From: Miltoncostaeales bacterium
GTDB lineage: Bacteria > Actinomycetota > Thermoleophilia > Miltoncostaeales > Miltoncostaeaceae
Assembly (NCBI GenBank): GCA_030833665.1
Contig: JAURGT010000009.1
Location: forward strand, 1-55,437
Length of the DNA stretch: 55,437 nt
Direction: 5' to 3'
A program made the position numbers and the translations under genes. The notes under the pieces were generated by a model. The model searched no databases, had not been told where the DNA came from, and worked only from the letters and a program-made list of their open reading frames with translations. Position 1 is the stretch's first letter, and every line of letters starts with the position of its first letter. This document shows, one piece after another, positions 7,053 through 16,170 of the stretch.

Positions 7053-8879
7053 ATGCCAGCGTCTCCCCGACCACGTCCCGCCCCCGCGATCGGCTGGTCC
7101 GCGTGGGTGCCGCGCGCCGTTGCCCTCGCCGCGGCGTTCTTCATCGCCGACGTGATCTCGAGCCTCACGTCGGCCCCCGGGTCGGGCATCGCCGGCATCT
7201 GGGTACCCGGTGGTGTTGCCCTCGCGGGGCTCCTGATCGGGGGCATCTCGCTGTGGCCCGCAGTGCTGGCGGGTGGGCTGGCGGCGGCGCCCGCGTACGG
7301 CGTGCTCGGGGCGTCAACCGTGCCGGTGGTGCTCGCCAACACGGCCGCCGTGGTGGTGGCCGCGTGGGCGATACGCCGAATGGGCACCGACATCCGCCTC
7401 GGGCGCCTCGGCGATGTCGCGCGCTTCGCGCTTGGCAGCCTCGCCGGGGCCCTTCCCCTTGGTGCAGTTGGCGTGGGCGCCCTCCTCGCCCTGGGTCCGG
7501 TGGAGTCCGACCCCACCGGCAGCGTCGTCGCCCTGTGGCTTCTCTCCACCGCGACGGGATTCGTCGTGGTCGGCGGTGCCATTGTCGTGCTGTGGTCGCG
7601 TCGGGCGGATGCCATCCCCGCGCGCAGGCGCGCGGAGGGGCTGGTCGGACTCGCTGCGATCGCGGCATTGGCACTGGCGGTGTTCGTGCAGGATCAGGCG
7701 GCGCTCACCTTGCTGCTGCTGCTGGTAACCGCCCTCGTCGCCGCGCGCACCGGCCCGCGGGGTGCCGCGCTTGCGGTGGTGATCGTGTTCGGCTTCGCCG
7801 CCGCCGCGGTGCTCGTGGATGGCGGGCCGTTCGGTGGGGATGACCTGGTCGGACGATCGCTCACCTACCAGACGGCCGTCATGGTGATCGCCGTCGGCAT
7901 GCAGGCGCTCGGGGCGCTCGGTTCGGGCGAGCCCGGGGCAGTCCCCGGCACGCCGGGCACCGCGCTCACCGTCGGCCTGCTCGCCGCAGGCGGGCTCGCC
8001 CTGGGCCTCAGCGAGGGCATCGTCGCGCCCGAGGTCATCCTGCTTGCGCCCAAGGCGCAGGTGACACTGATCGGGCTGCTCATGTGCCTCGTGGTGGTGG
8101 TCGGCGCGGTGGCGGGCACCGGGCTGCGCTCGCACGCCAGCGATCTTCGCCGGGCGGGTCGCCGGTGGTGGGCCTGGGCGGCGCTCGCGGGCGTCGCGCT
8201 GTTCGGCGCGGAGGAGTTGTTCCTGCTGTCGCTGGCCACCATCAGCCCGACCCGGGCGATCGTGGTGTCCAGCCTGGCCCCGGTGATCCTGCTCGTGGTG
8301 GCCATGGTTCGCCGGGAGATCCGCGTGACGGCGGGCGTGGTCGGCGGAATTCTTCTCGTGCTTGCCGGCTTCTACGCCATATCGCCCGGCGACTACGGGT
8401 TCCCGGGCTCCGGGGCGGCGGGGCTGTGGATCGCCCTCGGATCATCGGCGTGCGCCGCGGTGCTCCTGCTTTCCCTGCTGCAGTGCCGCCGCAGCGCGGG
8501 AACGGCTTCGACCCTCGTGGTGGTCTTCGCGGTGGGCGCGATCGCCGCCGTGGTGTTGTGCGCGGCGCTCGGGGTGCTGCCCGGCCCCGACGTGTGGAGG
8601 ATGGAGGAGGTCATGGGAGGCATCCTCTACGTCGGCGTGGTCGGCACCCTCGTGCCGGTGCTCCTGGCGACCTGGGCGATCCCCGTCTTCGGTGCCGCGT
8701 GGGTGTCGCTCTTCGAGGTCCTGGCTCCTCCCATCGCCGTCATCGCCGCGCTCGCCTGGGGCGACTCGGCCATCGGCGCGTGGCAGGCGCTGGGCATCGT
8801 GCTGCTGCTGATCGGCGTCGCCATTGCCGCGCGGGCGCACTCCGGCGGGCACGGCGACGTGGTGGTGCGGGCGCCCTAG
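7053..8879 (+). CDS. Polytopic membrane protein: MASE1-like sensor region fused to an EamA transporter region
   Basis: A protein of about 608 residues that is almost entirely hydrophobic helices. The first half (about 10-310) resembles MASE1, the membrane sensor domain usually found on histidine kinases and cyclic-di-GMP enzymes: the IAGIWVPGGVALAGLLIGG stretch and several following helices. The second half (about 340-600) resembles the ten-helix EamA drug/metabolite transporters, with two internal repeats each ending in a Gly-rich helix such as QALGIVLLLIGVAIAA. There is no kinase or GGDEF domain. The role is unknown; substrate-gated transport is a guess. Confidence 0.65.
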   Translation: MPASPRPRPAPAIGWSAWVPRAVALAAAFFIADVISSLTSAPGSGIAGIWVPGGVALAGLLIGGISLWPAVLAGGLAAAPAYGVLGASTVPVVLANTAAVVVAAWAIRRMGTDIRLGRLGDVARFALGSLAGALPLGAVGVGALLALGPVESDPTGSVVALWLLSTATGFVVVGGAIVVLWSRRADAIPARRRAEGLVGLAAIAALALAVFVQDQAALTLLLLLVTALVAARTGPRGAALAVVIVFGFAAAAVLVDGGPFGGDDLVGRSLTYQTAVMVIAVGMQALGALGSGEPGAVPGTPGTALTVGLLAAGGLALGLSEGIVAPEVILLAPKAQVTLIGLLMCLVVVVGAVAGTGLRSHASDLRRAGRRWWAWAALAGVALFGAEELFLLSLATISPTRAIVVSSLAPVILLVVAMVRREIRVTAGVVGGILLVLAGFYAISPGDYGFPGSGAAGLWIALGSSACAAVLLLSLLQCRRSAGTASTLVVVFAVGAIAAVVLCAALGVLPGPDVWRMEEVMGGILYVGVVGTLVPVLLATWAIPVFGAAWVSLFEVLAPPIAVIAALAWGDSAIGAWQALGIVLLLIGVAIAARAHSGGHGDVVVRAP

Positions 8880-10711
8880 CCGAGCGGGATGCGCACGCGC
8901 ACCCCACCGATCGACCCGCGGTAGGCCCGCTCGCCGCGGCGGGCCAGGTACAGCGTTCCGTCCCAGGCCCCGGGTCCGTTCACCCGGAGGGTGCCCTGGA
9001 AGGTCGAGCCGTTGAAGCGGATGGTTCCCGTGATCGTCACGCCGCGCACGGCGCTGAAGCGCGAGAAGGCGATCTCCGTCCCGAGGAAGTCCAGCGGGCG
9101 CGCGACGCCGCCGCGGATGCCCGGCAGTCGCTCGAGCCCCGCCTCGGTGGCCGCATCCATGGCGTCGACGGCATCCCTCACCGCGAGGCGCGCGGCGTGG
9201 GCCACGCGTCCTGCGGTGCCGGGGGCGCCGCTGGGGCGCACGGCACCGAGGCCGGCCGGCGGTACGGTCACGGGATAGGGCACGGGCGCCTCGCGGTTGC
9301 AGGCCGCCGTGGACACCGGCCTTCCTGCGAGGAGCCGGGCCAGCTGGTCCTGCGCGCAGGTGAGCTGTCCGAGGACGGAGTGCCCGGCGCCCGGCGCCAC
9401 CAGCACCTGGGCGGTGGGCGAGCGCGTGGCCACCGCCCGGGCCGAGGCCACGGGCGTGCGCATGTCCTGGCCACCCGCCAGCAGGAGAGTCGGCACGGCA
9501 GGTAGCGGGCCTGGCTGCAGCGGGTCGGTGGCCGCCTCGGGCCATGCGGTGCAGCCGTTCGCTATGACGTCGGGCAGGACGTTCGCGGGCAGGAACGGCG
9601 CGAAGGCGGCGGACTGCGCGCGCACCGCGGCCGTGGCGATGGCGGGACGCTGCTTGAGCGGGGTGGAGGAGTTCCACGGCAGGGCGCTGTCCTCGCACGT
9701 CGTGGCCCAGAAGAGGGCCGAGGACACCTCGGTGGGCGGCGGCGGCTCCTCGCTGCCAACCACGATCGTCAGCATGCGCATGATCGGCGCCACGTCCCCA
9801 CTGGTCGCGGCACGCGCCGCGCCGGGCCACAGCCGACGCAGCCCGAGGTCGAAGTCGCCCGCGGCGAGGAGCGCGGGGATGTCCCCCTGATTGCCGGGAC
9901 CGCCGAGGGTCGAGCGCACGACCGACCCCGACAGAGTGGTGCGCCGCCCCCGCAGCGCCGCCGATGTCGTGCGCGCGACGAGGGTGGAGACGTCCGCGAT
10001 GGGGTCGGGAGTCACGCCCCGGCACCGGCGCCCCCCGCAGAGGGCGGTGAGGACGGGAGTGGTGGACGCGAAGAACGGCACGTCGAGGCCATCGAAGGTG
10101 GCGGGGTCGACCACCGAGTCGAGCACCAGGTGACTGACGCGCGCGGGAAACATCTGCGCGTAGTACTGGGCCACGTAGGTGCCGTACGAGACCCCTCCGA
10201 GCGCGAGGGCCTCGAGCCCGAGGCCTGCGCGCAGGTCCTCGATGTCGAGGGTGCTGTCGCGCGAGCCGTAGAACGCCCGGTTCGGGCCCACCTGGCCTGC
10301 GCACCGGCCGACGACGACGGGTGTCTCGCTGCTGGACGGTGTATCGAGCGCCGCGCACTTGAGGGCGGCCTTGCCGGTCCCGCGCTGGTCGAACATCACG
10401 AAGTCCCAGCCGGGAATGGCATCGGCCACCGGGTCGTCGGGGCTCACGGGAGTGCCCGCTTCGCCGGGGCCGCCCGCGAGCAGCACCATCGTGCCCCTGC
10501 GCGTGGTGCGAGCCGGCAGCCTCTCCACGTGCAGCGAGAGCGTGCCCTTCGCGGGGTCGGCGCGGTCGAGCGGCACCACGAGGGTTCCGCACTGCACGGC
10601 CGGTCGGCCCGGGCACTTGGTGAAGGCGATCGGAGCGGCGCCGGCGGTTCCCGCGACAAGTGCTGCCATCGACGCCACGACGACGGCGATGGACAGGCGC
10701 AGGCGTATCAC
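8876..10711 (-). CDS. Secreted alpha/beta hydrolase, TAP (tripeptidyl aminopeptidase)-like
   Basis: A protein of about 611 residues with an N-terminal signal peptide (Arg-Leu-Arg, hydrophobic core, then AGAAP near residue 26). The alpha/beta hydrolase core shows the oxyanion region LLAGGPGEAG, FDQRGTGKA, the nucleophile elbow GGVSYGT, the acid loop GGQDMRTP and the catalytic His in APGAGHS. This is the SCO7095/TAP family of exported peptidases or esterases. The last 80 residues form an added beta-rich tail. I chose GTG 10711 because the signal peptide begins there; upstream in-frame codons overlap the ribH promoter. It converges on and slightly overlaps the preceding gene. Confidence 0.85.
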   Translation of the reverse strand: MIRLRLSIAVVVASMAALVAGTAGAAPIAFTKCPGRPAVQCGTLVVPLDRADPAKGTLSLHVERLPARTTRRGTMVLLAGGPGEAGTPVSPDDPVADAIPGWDFVMFDQRGTGKAALKCAALDTPSSSETPVVVGRCAGQVGPNRAFYGSRDSTLDIEDLRAGLGLEALALGGVSYGTYVAQYYAQMFPARVSHLVLDSVVDPATFDGLDVPFFASTTPVLTALCGGRRCRGVTPDPIADVSTLVARTTSAALRGRRTTLSGSVVRSTLGGPGNQGDIPALLAAGDFDLGLRRLWPGAARAATSGDVAPIMRMLTIVVGSEEPPPPTEVSSALFWATTCEDSALPWNSSTPLKQRPAIATAAVRAQSAAFAPFLPANVLPDVIANGCTAWPEAATDPLQPGPLPAVPTLLLAGGQDMRTPVASARAVATRSPTAQVLVAPGAGHSVLGQLTCAQDQLARLLAGRPVSTAACNREAPVPYPVTVPPAGLGAVRPSGAPGTAGRVAHAARLAVRDAVDAMDAATEAGLERLPGIRGGVARPLDFLGTEIAFSRFSAVRGVTITGTIRFNGSTFQGTLRVNGPGAWDGTLYLARRGERAYRGSIGGVRVRIPLG

Positions 10712-10764
10712 GCCCTGAGTGTGGCACACCGGCGGCTCGGCGTCCGCGCGGCCGGGGCGGGGCG

Positions 10765-10770
10765 TAGCCT
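10765..10770 (+). promoter_or_regulatory. -10 box of ribH (leaderless type)
   Basis: TAGCCT lies 8 nt before the ribH ATG with no room for a ribosome binding site. ribH therefore appears to have its own promoter, as expected if it no longer shares a transcript with ribBA. Confidence 0.5.
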
Positions 10771-10778
10771 GTTGCGCC

Positions 10779-11288
10779 ATGGCCCGAACTGATCCCGCAC
10801 CGCCCGCCGAGAAGCTCATGGTCGCCGACGTCCGCCTGGCCGCCGTGGTGGCCGGGTTCCACCGAGCGGTGGCCGAGTCGCTCCTGCAGGGCGCGATCGA
10901 CCGTCTTGCAGAGAGCGGCCTGCCGGCCGATCGCGTGGATGTGCAGTGGATCCCGGGTGCCTACGAGGCCCCGGCAGCCGCGGCTGCGCTGGCAGCCACC
11001 GGTCGGTATGCCGGCATCATGGCCCTCGGCGCGGTGATCCGCGGCGAGACAGCCCACTTCGACTACGTCTGCGACGCGGCGGCAAGCGGGCTCATGCGGG
11101 TGTCGCTCGACACCGGGGTGCCATGCGCGTTCGGCATCCTTACCTGCGATACCAAGGCGCAGGCCGAGGCGCGCGCGGGTGGCGACAAGGGGAACAAGGG
11201 CGACGAGGCCGCGGATGCGGTCGTCGCGATGATCAACCTGCTGGCGTCCGCCCGGGCGATGGGCCCGGGAGGGGCGAGCCGGTCCTAG
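10779..11288 (+). CDS. ribH: 6,7-dimethyl-8-ribityllumazine synthase
   Basis: A 169-residue protein that condenses the RibA/RibD-derived pyrimidine with dihydroxybutanone phosphate to form lumazine. Family motifs are present: VPGAYEAP-like [26 protein letters not shown] with the catalytic His, and [17 protein letters not shown] with phosphate-binding residues. Start ATG 10779 follows a -10 box by 8 nt. ribH normally follows ribBA directly; here three unrelated genes (5.4 kb) lie between them. The 3' end overlaps rpmB on the other strand by 4 bp. Confidence 0.95.
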   Translation: MARTDPAPPAEKLMVADVRLAAVVAGFHRAVAESLLQGAIDRLAESGLPADRVDVQWIPGAYEAPAAAAALAATGRYAGIMALGAVIRGETAHFDYVCDAAASGLMRVSLDTGVPCAFGILTCDTKAQAEARAGGDKGNKGDEAADAVVAMINLLASARAMGPGGASRS

Positions 11289-11485
11289 GCGCCGGAGACG
11301 GCCTTCTGCACCTTGCCGGCCTTCAGGCAGCGGGTGCAGACGTACGCGCGCTTCGGCGTGCCGTTCTCGATGATGCGCACCTTCTGGAGATTCGGGTCGA
11401 AGCGACGGGACGTCGCGCGCATGGAGTGGCTGCGGTTGTTCCCGAAGGCGGGACCCTTGCCGCAAGAAGTGCAGACCTTCGCCAT
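11285..11485 (-). CDS. rpmB: 50S ribosomal protein L28
   Basis: A 66-residue ribosomal protein. It begins [21 protein letters not shown] and has the RTSRRF-like [13 protein letters not shown] segment. The CTSC and CTRC pairs form the zinc ribbon of the zinc-binding form of L28. It is transcribed from the minus strand, divergent from recG. A GAGG sequence lies about 12 nt before the ATG. Confidence 0.96.
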   Translation of the reverse strand: MAKVCTSCGKGPAFGNNRSHSMRATSRRFDPNLQKVRIIENGTPKRAYVCTRCLKAGKVQKAVSGA

Positions 11486-11574
11486 GTCGACTGGTTACCT
11501 CGAGTAGGAGAGACGGAGCGGCGCTGGGCGCCGCGACCCGGGCACGATGCCACAACGCGGCGCGGGTTGCCAGC

Positions 11575-13731
11575 GTGAGCGTGCTGCGCGGTGCATTCGG
11601 GCTGGCTCGGGCCTCCGGCGCGGGGGACGTGCGCCCGCACAGGCCGGGCCCCGCGTGGTGGCGTGCTCCGGTGCTGGAACTGCCCGGCGTGGGCCCCGCC
11701 ACGGCCGAGCGGGCCGAGGCCATCGGCATCCGCACGATCGGTGAGCTGGCCGAGCACCTGCCCGCCCGCTACCTGTCGTATGACGCCGCGCGACCCATCG
11801 CGGGCCTTGCGGATGGCGAGGAGGCCACGATCCGCGTGGTGCTCGACTCGATCGCCGTCGTCCCCACCCGGCGCCGGGGGCTCCGGATCGTGCGGGCGAA
11901 GGTGCACGATGACTCCGGCGCGATCTCGGCGGTGTGGTTCAATCAGGCCTACCTCGCGGACGTGCTCGATCCCGGGGATGAGCTGATGATCCGCGGCAAG
12001 GTTGCGCTCAAGCCCCAGCGCCAGGTGACGGTGAAGGCCCATGAGGTGCTCGGGGGTCCGGCGTCGGAGGGGCTCCACACCGAGGGGCTCGTTCCGGTGT
12101 ATCCGGCCACCGAGGCGCTGCCCGCCCGACGGCTGCGCGAGATGGTGGATGCCGCGCGACCGTGCCTTCCCGCCGCCCCGGAGATCCTCCCGTCGTGGAT
12201 CCGCGGGCGCCTCGCGCTCCCCACCCGCGCCGATGCCCTGTCGGCCATGCACTTCCCGCGCACCGCCCGGGAGCCGCGCGCGGGCAGGCGCCGGCTGGCC
12301 TTCGAGGAGCTCCTCGTGCTGCAGCTGGGGCTCATCGCCGTGCGCCGGCACGAGGAGGTTGCGCGTCGTGCCCTGCCCCTCGAGCCCACCGGCGCGGTGA
12401 TCGACCTCGTGCGCGCCGGGTTGCCGTTCACGCTCACGGGCGAGCAGGAGCGGGTCGCACGCCAGGTGTCGCGCGACATCCGCCGTGAGCGCCCCATGCG
12501 GCGCCTGCTCCAGGGCGAGGTGGGTGCGGGCAAGACCGTGGTGGCGGCGCTGGCCTGCGCGCAGGCGGTGGAGGCCGGCGCGCAGGCGGCGATCCTCGTG
12601 CCAACCGAGACGCTCGCCGAGCAGCACATGCGCACCCTCGACTCCCTGTTGGCGCCGGCGGGCATCGCCCCAGTGCTGATCACGGGCAACGTCCCGCGCG
12701 CCGAGCGCGAGAGGCGCGAGATGGCCGTGGCCACCGGCACGGCCCAGGTGGTGGTCGGCACGCAGGCGCTGCTGGTGGGCGGAGTGCGGTTCCAGCGCCT
12801 CGGGCTCGTGGTGGTCGACGAGCAGCACCGCTTCGGCGTGGAGCAGCGCCAGGCACTTGCCGACCGCGTGGGATCCGGGGCCGATGCGGCTCACCTGCTC
12901 TACATGACGGCCACGCCGATTCCCCGGACGCTCGCGCTCACGGCGTACGGCGACCTGCGGGTCTCGGCCATTCGCGGCCGGCCCCCTGGGCGCAAGGACA
13001 TCGCAACGCGCTGGGTGCGCGAGGAGGATCGCGACGACGCCTACGAGCAGGTGCGCGCTGAGCTCCGCCGGGGCCGGCAGGCGTATGTGATCTGCCCGAT
13101 GGTCGACCAGGGCGAGGAGGGCGTGGCGGCGCGCTCGGCGGTCGAGGAGGCCCGCCGGCTGGCGGATGGCCCGTTCCGCGACTTCCGCGTGGGGCTGGCC
13201 CACGGCGCGCAGAGGCCCGACGAGCGCCGTGCGGCCATGGCGGCGTTCGCGGCGGGGGACACCGACCTGCTGGTGGCCACGACCGTGGTGGAGGTGGGCA
13301 TCGATGTGCCGAATGCCACCGTGATGGTGGTGGAGGACGCCGACCGCTTCGGCCTGGCCCAGCTGCACCAGCTGCGCGGGCGTGTGGGGCGCGGCGAGCA
13401 CCCCGGGGTCTGCCTGGTGTTCGCCGAGCCCGCGGCCGAGGACGGCGTGCGGCGGCTGGAGGCGCTGGTGCAGACCAACGATGGGTTCCGCCTGGCCGAC
13501 ATCGACCTGGACATCCGCGGCGAGGGCAGCATCCTCGGCCTCAGGCAGTCGGGCCCGACCGACCTGCGCTTCGCGCGGCTCTCGCGCGATCGCCGGTCGC
13601 TCGCCGAGGCGCGGCGCATCGCCAAGGTGGCGCTCGAGCGTGATCCACGGCTCGAGCAGCCCGAGCACGTGCTGCTGGGCGATGCCGTGCGCGCCGCCTT
13701 CCCCGACATGCCACGGCTGCTCGACGCATGA
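11575..13731 (+). CDS. recG: ATP-dependent DNA helicase RecG
   Basis: A 718-residue superfamily 2 helicase that remodels stalled replication forks and branched DNA. The N-terminal wedge (OB-fold) region contains LPGVGPATAERAEAIGI and the strand-swap segment. The helicase core has Walker A GEVGAGKT near residue 313, the DEQH box (VVVDEQHRFGVEQRQ) near 415, MTATPIPRTLALTAYGD, and the motif VI segment HQLRGRVGRGEHPG. The start is GTG 11575; a second GTG at 11581 is also possible. It ends in an ATGA overlap with rsmD. Confidence 0.95.
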   Translation: MSVLRGAFGLARASGAGDVRPHRPGPAWWRAPVLELPGVGPATAERAEAIGIRTIGELAEHLPARYLSYDAARPIAGLADGEEATIRVVLDSIAVVPTRRRGLRIVRAKVHDDSGAISAVWFNQAYLADVLDPGDELMIRGKVALKPQRQVTVKAHEVLGGPASEGLHTEGLVPVYPATEALPARRLREMVDAARPCLPAAPEILPSWIRGRLALPTRADALSAMHFPRTAREPRAGRRRLAFEELLVLQLGLIAVRRHEEVARRALPLEPTGAVIDLVRAGLPFTLTGEQERVARQVSRDIRRERPMRRLLQGEVGAGKTVVAALACAQAVEAGAQAAILVPTETLAEQHMRTLDSLLAPAGIAPVLITGNVPRAERERREMAVATGTAQVVVGTQALLVGGVRFQRLGLVVVDEQHRFGVEQRQALADRVGSGADAAHLLYMTATPIPRTLALTAYGDLRVSAIRGRPPGRKDIATRWVREEDRDDAYEQVRAELRRGRQAYVICPMVDQGEEGVAARSAVEEARRLADGPFRDFRVGLAHGAQRPDERRAAMAAFAAGDTDLLVATTVVEVGIDVPNATVMVVEDADRFGLAQLHQLRGRVGRGEHPGVCLVFAEPAAEDGVRRLEALVQTNDGFRLADIDLDIRGEGSILGLRQSGPTDLRFARLSRDRRSLAEARRIAKVALERDPRLEQPEHVLLGDAVRAAFPDMPRLLDA

Positions 13732-14297
13732 GGGTGATCGCCGGGGAGCTCGGAGGCCGCAGGCTGATCGCGCCGTCGGGTACGGGCACCCGACCGACGG
13801 CCGACCGCGTGAAGGAGGCGCTCTTCTCGATCGTCGGCCCGGTGGGTGGCGACCGCGTGCTCGACCTGTTCGCCGGCTCGGGCGCGCTGGCGATCGAGGC
13901 GCTCTCCCGCGGCGCGGGTCACGCGACCTGCGTGGATGACGACCGCGGCGCGGCGGACGCCATCGCGGCCAATGCGTCCGTGCTGGTCCTGGGTGACCGG
14001 CTGCGCGTGGTGCGCCGCGGCTGGCGCGGGGCGCTGCAGGCCGCGGCCGAGGCCGGCGAGGCCTACGACCTGGTGCTGGCCGATCCGCCGTATGACCTGC
14101 TGCCCGTGATCATCGAGGAGATGGGAGAGTCTCTTGCCAGGGTGCTCGCCCCGGGGGCCGTGGTGGTCATCGAGCACGCCCGCGGTGCGATCATGGGGCC
14201 CGGCGGGGTTCCGGGCATCGCCGTCGAACGTGAAACCACGCGAAGGTATGGGGATACGGAGATCACCGTGATCTGGACGCCGGGAGAAGGAACATGA
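13728..14297 (+). CDS. rsmD: 16S rRNA (guanine-966-N2)-methyltransferase RsmD
   Basis: A 189-residue methyltransferase. It shows MRVIAGELGGRRL at the N-terminus, the SAM motif VLDLFAGSGALAIEALSRGA and the catalytic motif ADPPYD. RsmD methylates N2 of G966 in 16S rRNA during 30S assembly. The ATG overlaps the recG stop by 4 bp, and its own stop overlaps the coaD start by 4 bp. The recG-rsmD-coaD order is conserved in many bacteria. Confidence 0.94.
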   Translation: MRVIAGELGGRRLIAPSGTGTRPTADRVKEALFSIVGPVGGDRVLDLFAGSGALAIEALSRGAGHATCVDDDRGAADAIAANASVLVLGDRLRVVRRGWRGALQAAAEAGEAYDLVLADPPYDLLPVIIEEMGESLARVLAPGAVVVIEHARGAIMGPGGVPGIAVERETTRRYGDTEITVIWTPGEGT

Positions 14298-14794
14298 GCA
14301 CCGGAAGGCGAATCGCCCTGTGTCCGGGTACCTACGACCCGGTCACGTACGGACATCTCGACATCGTGGAGCGGGCCTCGCGCCTGTTCGACGCGGTCGT
14401 GGTGGCCGTCGCCGAAGGATCGAACAAGAAGACACCGCTTTTCACCGCGGACGAGCGAAAGACCATGGTGCGCACGAGCGTCGAGCATCTCGGGAACGTG
14501 GAGGTAACGGGCTTCAACGAGCTCGTGACGTCGCACGCCCTTGCGGTCGGCGCCACGGCGATCCTGAAGGGCGTCCGCAGCGCGGCCGACTTCGACTACG
14601 AGTCGCAGATGGCCCAGTTCAACCACCGCCTGGCCCCTGAGGTCGAGACGGTTCTCCTGCCCGCATCGCCCGAGTGGGCATTCCTCAGTTCTTCCGGCGT
14701 CCGTGAGGCCGCCGCCTGGGGGGCTGACGTGAGCGGATGGGTGCCGCCGCACGTCGCCGAGGCCCTCCTCGACCGAATCGGCCCCACCGCCTGA
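14294..14794 (+). CDS. coaD: Phosphopantetheine adenylyltransferase
   Basis: A 166-residue nucleotidyltransferase that performs the fourth step of coenzyme A synthesis, joining AMP to 4'-phosphopantetheine. It has the T/HxGH signature in PGTYDPVTYGHLD (residues 11-23), LKGVRSAADFDYE, and the second nucleotide motif FLSSSGVRE. The ATG at 14294 overlaps the rsmD stop and has GAGAAGGA just upstream as ribosome binding site. Confidence 0.96.
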   Translation: MSTGRRIALCPGTYDPVTYGHLDIVERASRLFDAVVVAVAEGSNKKTPLFTADERKTMVRTSVEHLGNVEVTGFNELVTSHALAVGATAILKGVRSAADFDYESQMAQFNHRLAPEVETVLLPASPEWAFLSSSGVREAAAWGADVSGWVPPHVAEALLDRIGPTA

Positions 14795-14808
14795 CAAAGG
14801 ACGACCCC

Positions 14809-15312
14809 ATGGATGTTCTCGCCCTCATCGACAAGCTGGACGACCTCGTGCACAACGCGCGCGCGGTGCCCCTGACGGATCAGGTGCGCATCGACCGCGA
14901 GGCCGTGTACGAGGTCCTCGACCAGATGCGTTCCACCCTGCCCGAGGAGATCAAGCAGGCCCGCTGGATCGTCAAGGAACGGCAGGAGATGCTCGCCGAG
15001 GCCAAGCGCGAAGCCGACCGCATCGTTGACGAGGCCAAGGAGAAGGCTGAGCGCCAGGCCTCGCAGCAGGAGGTCGTGAAGCTGGCTGAGAAGCAGGCAT
15101 CCGACCTTCTCGACGAGGCCCGCCAGCGCGAGCGCGAGGTGCGCCTCGGCGCCGAGGACTACGCCGACGAGGTGCTCGGCACGCTCGAGGTGAACCTCGA
15201 GAAGTTCACGGCCGCCGTGCGCCGCGGCCGCGAGCGCCTGCAGGGCAAGTCCGAGGACCGCGTCAACGACGGCCCGTTCGTCAGCGACGAGGCCGACCCC
15301 AGCGACTACTAG
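14809..15312 (+). CDS. DivIVA-like coiled-coil protein
   Basis: A 167-residue, highly charged protein. Residues about 45-135 form one long predicted coiled coil rich in Glu, Lys, Arg and Ala (EAKREADRIVDEAKEKAERQ). The N-terminus, MDVLALIDKLDDLVHNARAVPLTDQVRIDR, resembles small DivIVA/SepIVA-type proteins encoded next to coaD in many Actinomycetota, which are linked to cell-wall growth and septum placement. This role is inferred from position and composition. Start ATG 14809 is preceded by AAAGGA. The tail from residue 150 is acidic and probably disordered. Confidence 0.75.
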   Translation: MDVLALIDKLDDLVHNARAVPLTDQVRIDREAVYEVLDQMRSTLPEEIKQARWIVKERQEMLAEAKREADRIVDEAKEKAERQASQQEVVKLAEKQASDLLDEARQREREVRLGAEDYADEVLGTLEVNLEKFTAAVRRGRERLQGKSEDRVNDGPFVSDEADPSDY

Positions 15313-15315
15313 GCG

Positions 15316-15897
15316 ATGACCGCCGGGCACCGGGACGCGCCGGAGGGGGTCGTCGACCTCCGTCGGCTCGATCTGGCGCCCGGTGCGGGCGCGCGGGTGG
15401 ACGTGGCCGTGGCGCTTGAGGAGATCACGCTGGGCGGGCAGCCGTATGCACCCGATCCGCGCGTGGTGGATGCCCGTCTCGACGTGGGGTCGTCCGGATC
15501 GGGCCTGGGCCTCAGGCTGAGGTTCGCCACCACGCTCACGGGGCCGTGCCAGCGCTGCCTTGCCCCGTCGCGCCTCACCGTCGAGGTGGACGCGCGCGAC
15601 TTCCAGGCGTCGGGACGCGGTGACGCCGACGAGCCGGACGAGGACCTCGACTGCGAGTACCTCGGCGGGCCCGTTCGCATGGAGCTGGATGTCGGGGCAT
15701 GGGCCCGTGACGTGGTGGCCGAGGAGTTGCCGATGTCCATCCTGTGCCGCGAGGACTGCGCAGGACTGTGCGCCCGCTGCGGCGCCGATCTCAACACCAC
15801 TCCATGCGACTGCACCGACGACGCGGTGGACCCCCGATGGGCCGCCCTCGGGGAGCTGAAGGAGCGGCTCGGCGACGCGGAAGTCGACGCCGGATGA
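15316..15897 (+). CDS. DUF177 / YceD family protein
   Basis: A 193-residue member of the DUF177 family, which nearly always precedes rpmF. Conserved features are GPCQRCLAPS in the middle and a C-terminal cysteine cluster, CREDCAGLCARCGADLN followed by PCDC, that probably binds zinc. In E. coli and plants the family is linked to 23S rRNA maturation; in this organism the role is inferred. It starts 3 nt after the previous stop. Confidence 0.88.
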   Translation: MTAGHRDAPEGVVDLRRLDLAPGAGARVDVAVALEEITLGGQPYAPDPRVVDARLDVGSSGSGLGLRLRFATTLTGPCQRCLAPSRLTVEVDARDFQASGRGDADEPDEDLDCEYLGGPVRMELDVGAWARDVVAEELPMSILCREDCAGLCARCGADLNTTPCDCTDDAVDPRWAALGELKERLGDAEVDAG

Positions 15898-15940
15898 ACC
15901 GGATGACCCGCTCGGGTTGCCCGCGCCACTCGTGAGGCGC

Positions 15941-15946
15941 TAACCT
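15941..15946 (+). promoter_or_regulatory. -10 box upstream of rpmF
   Basis: TAACCT would give a leader of about 35 nt for rpmF, including CAGGAG before the TTG start. This is a leadered transcript, unlike many others in the window. Confidence 0.5.
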
Positions 15947-15985
15947 CCCGCGTCGTTCCGGACCCGGTCCCTACCAGGAGCCACG

Positions 15986-16165
15986 TTGGCAGTTCCCAAG
16001 CGCAAGACTTCCCGTGCCCGTCGTGACAAGCGGCGCGCCACCCATTCGATCCAGGCGACGCGCCTGGGTCGCTGCCCGCGCTGCACGGCTCCGGTGATGC
16101 CACACCACGTCTGCATGGTGTGCGGTCACTACAAGGGCCGCGCGGTCGTCGACACCGGCGCCTGA
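15986..16165 (+). CDS. rpmF: 50S ribosomal protein L32, TTG start
   Basis: A short gene of 59 codons. Translation from TTG 15986 gives MAVPKRKTSRARRDKRRATH, the standard L32 N-terminus, and the zinc ribbon cysteines CPRC (30, 33) and CMVC (43, 46). The TTG is well supported: AGGAG lies 6 nt upstream, and no ATG or GTG is available at the right place. It is followed 5 nt later by plsX; DUF177-rpmF-plsX is one of the most conserved bacterial gene clusters. Confidence 0.95.
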   Translation: MAVPKRKTSRARRDKRRATHSIQATRLGRCPRCTAPVMPHHVCMVCGHYKGRAVVDTGA

Positions 16166-16170
16166 GCACC

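Noticed and set aside
8442-11735. A very long minus-strand open frame (about 1,097 codons) across the hydrolase, ribH, rpmB and part of recG
   Set aside because: It is a GC-skewed shadow: low-complexity Arg/Gly/Ala/His-rich translation, no domain, and it overlaps several well-supported genes.
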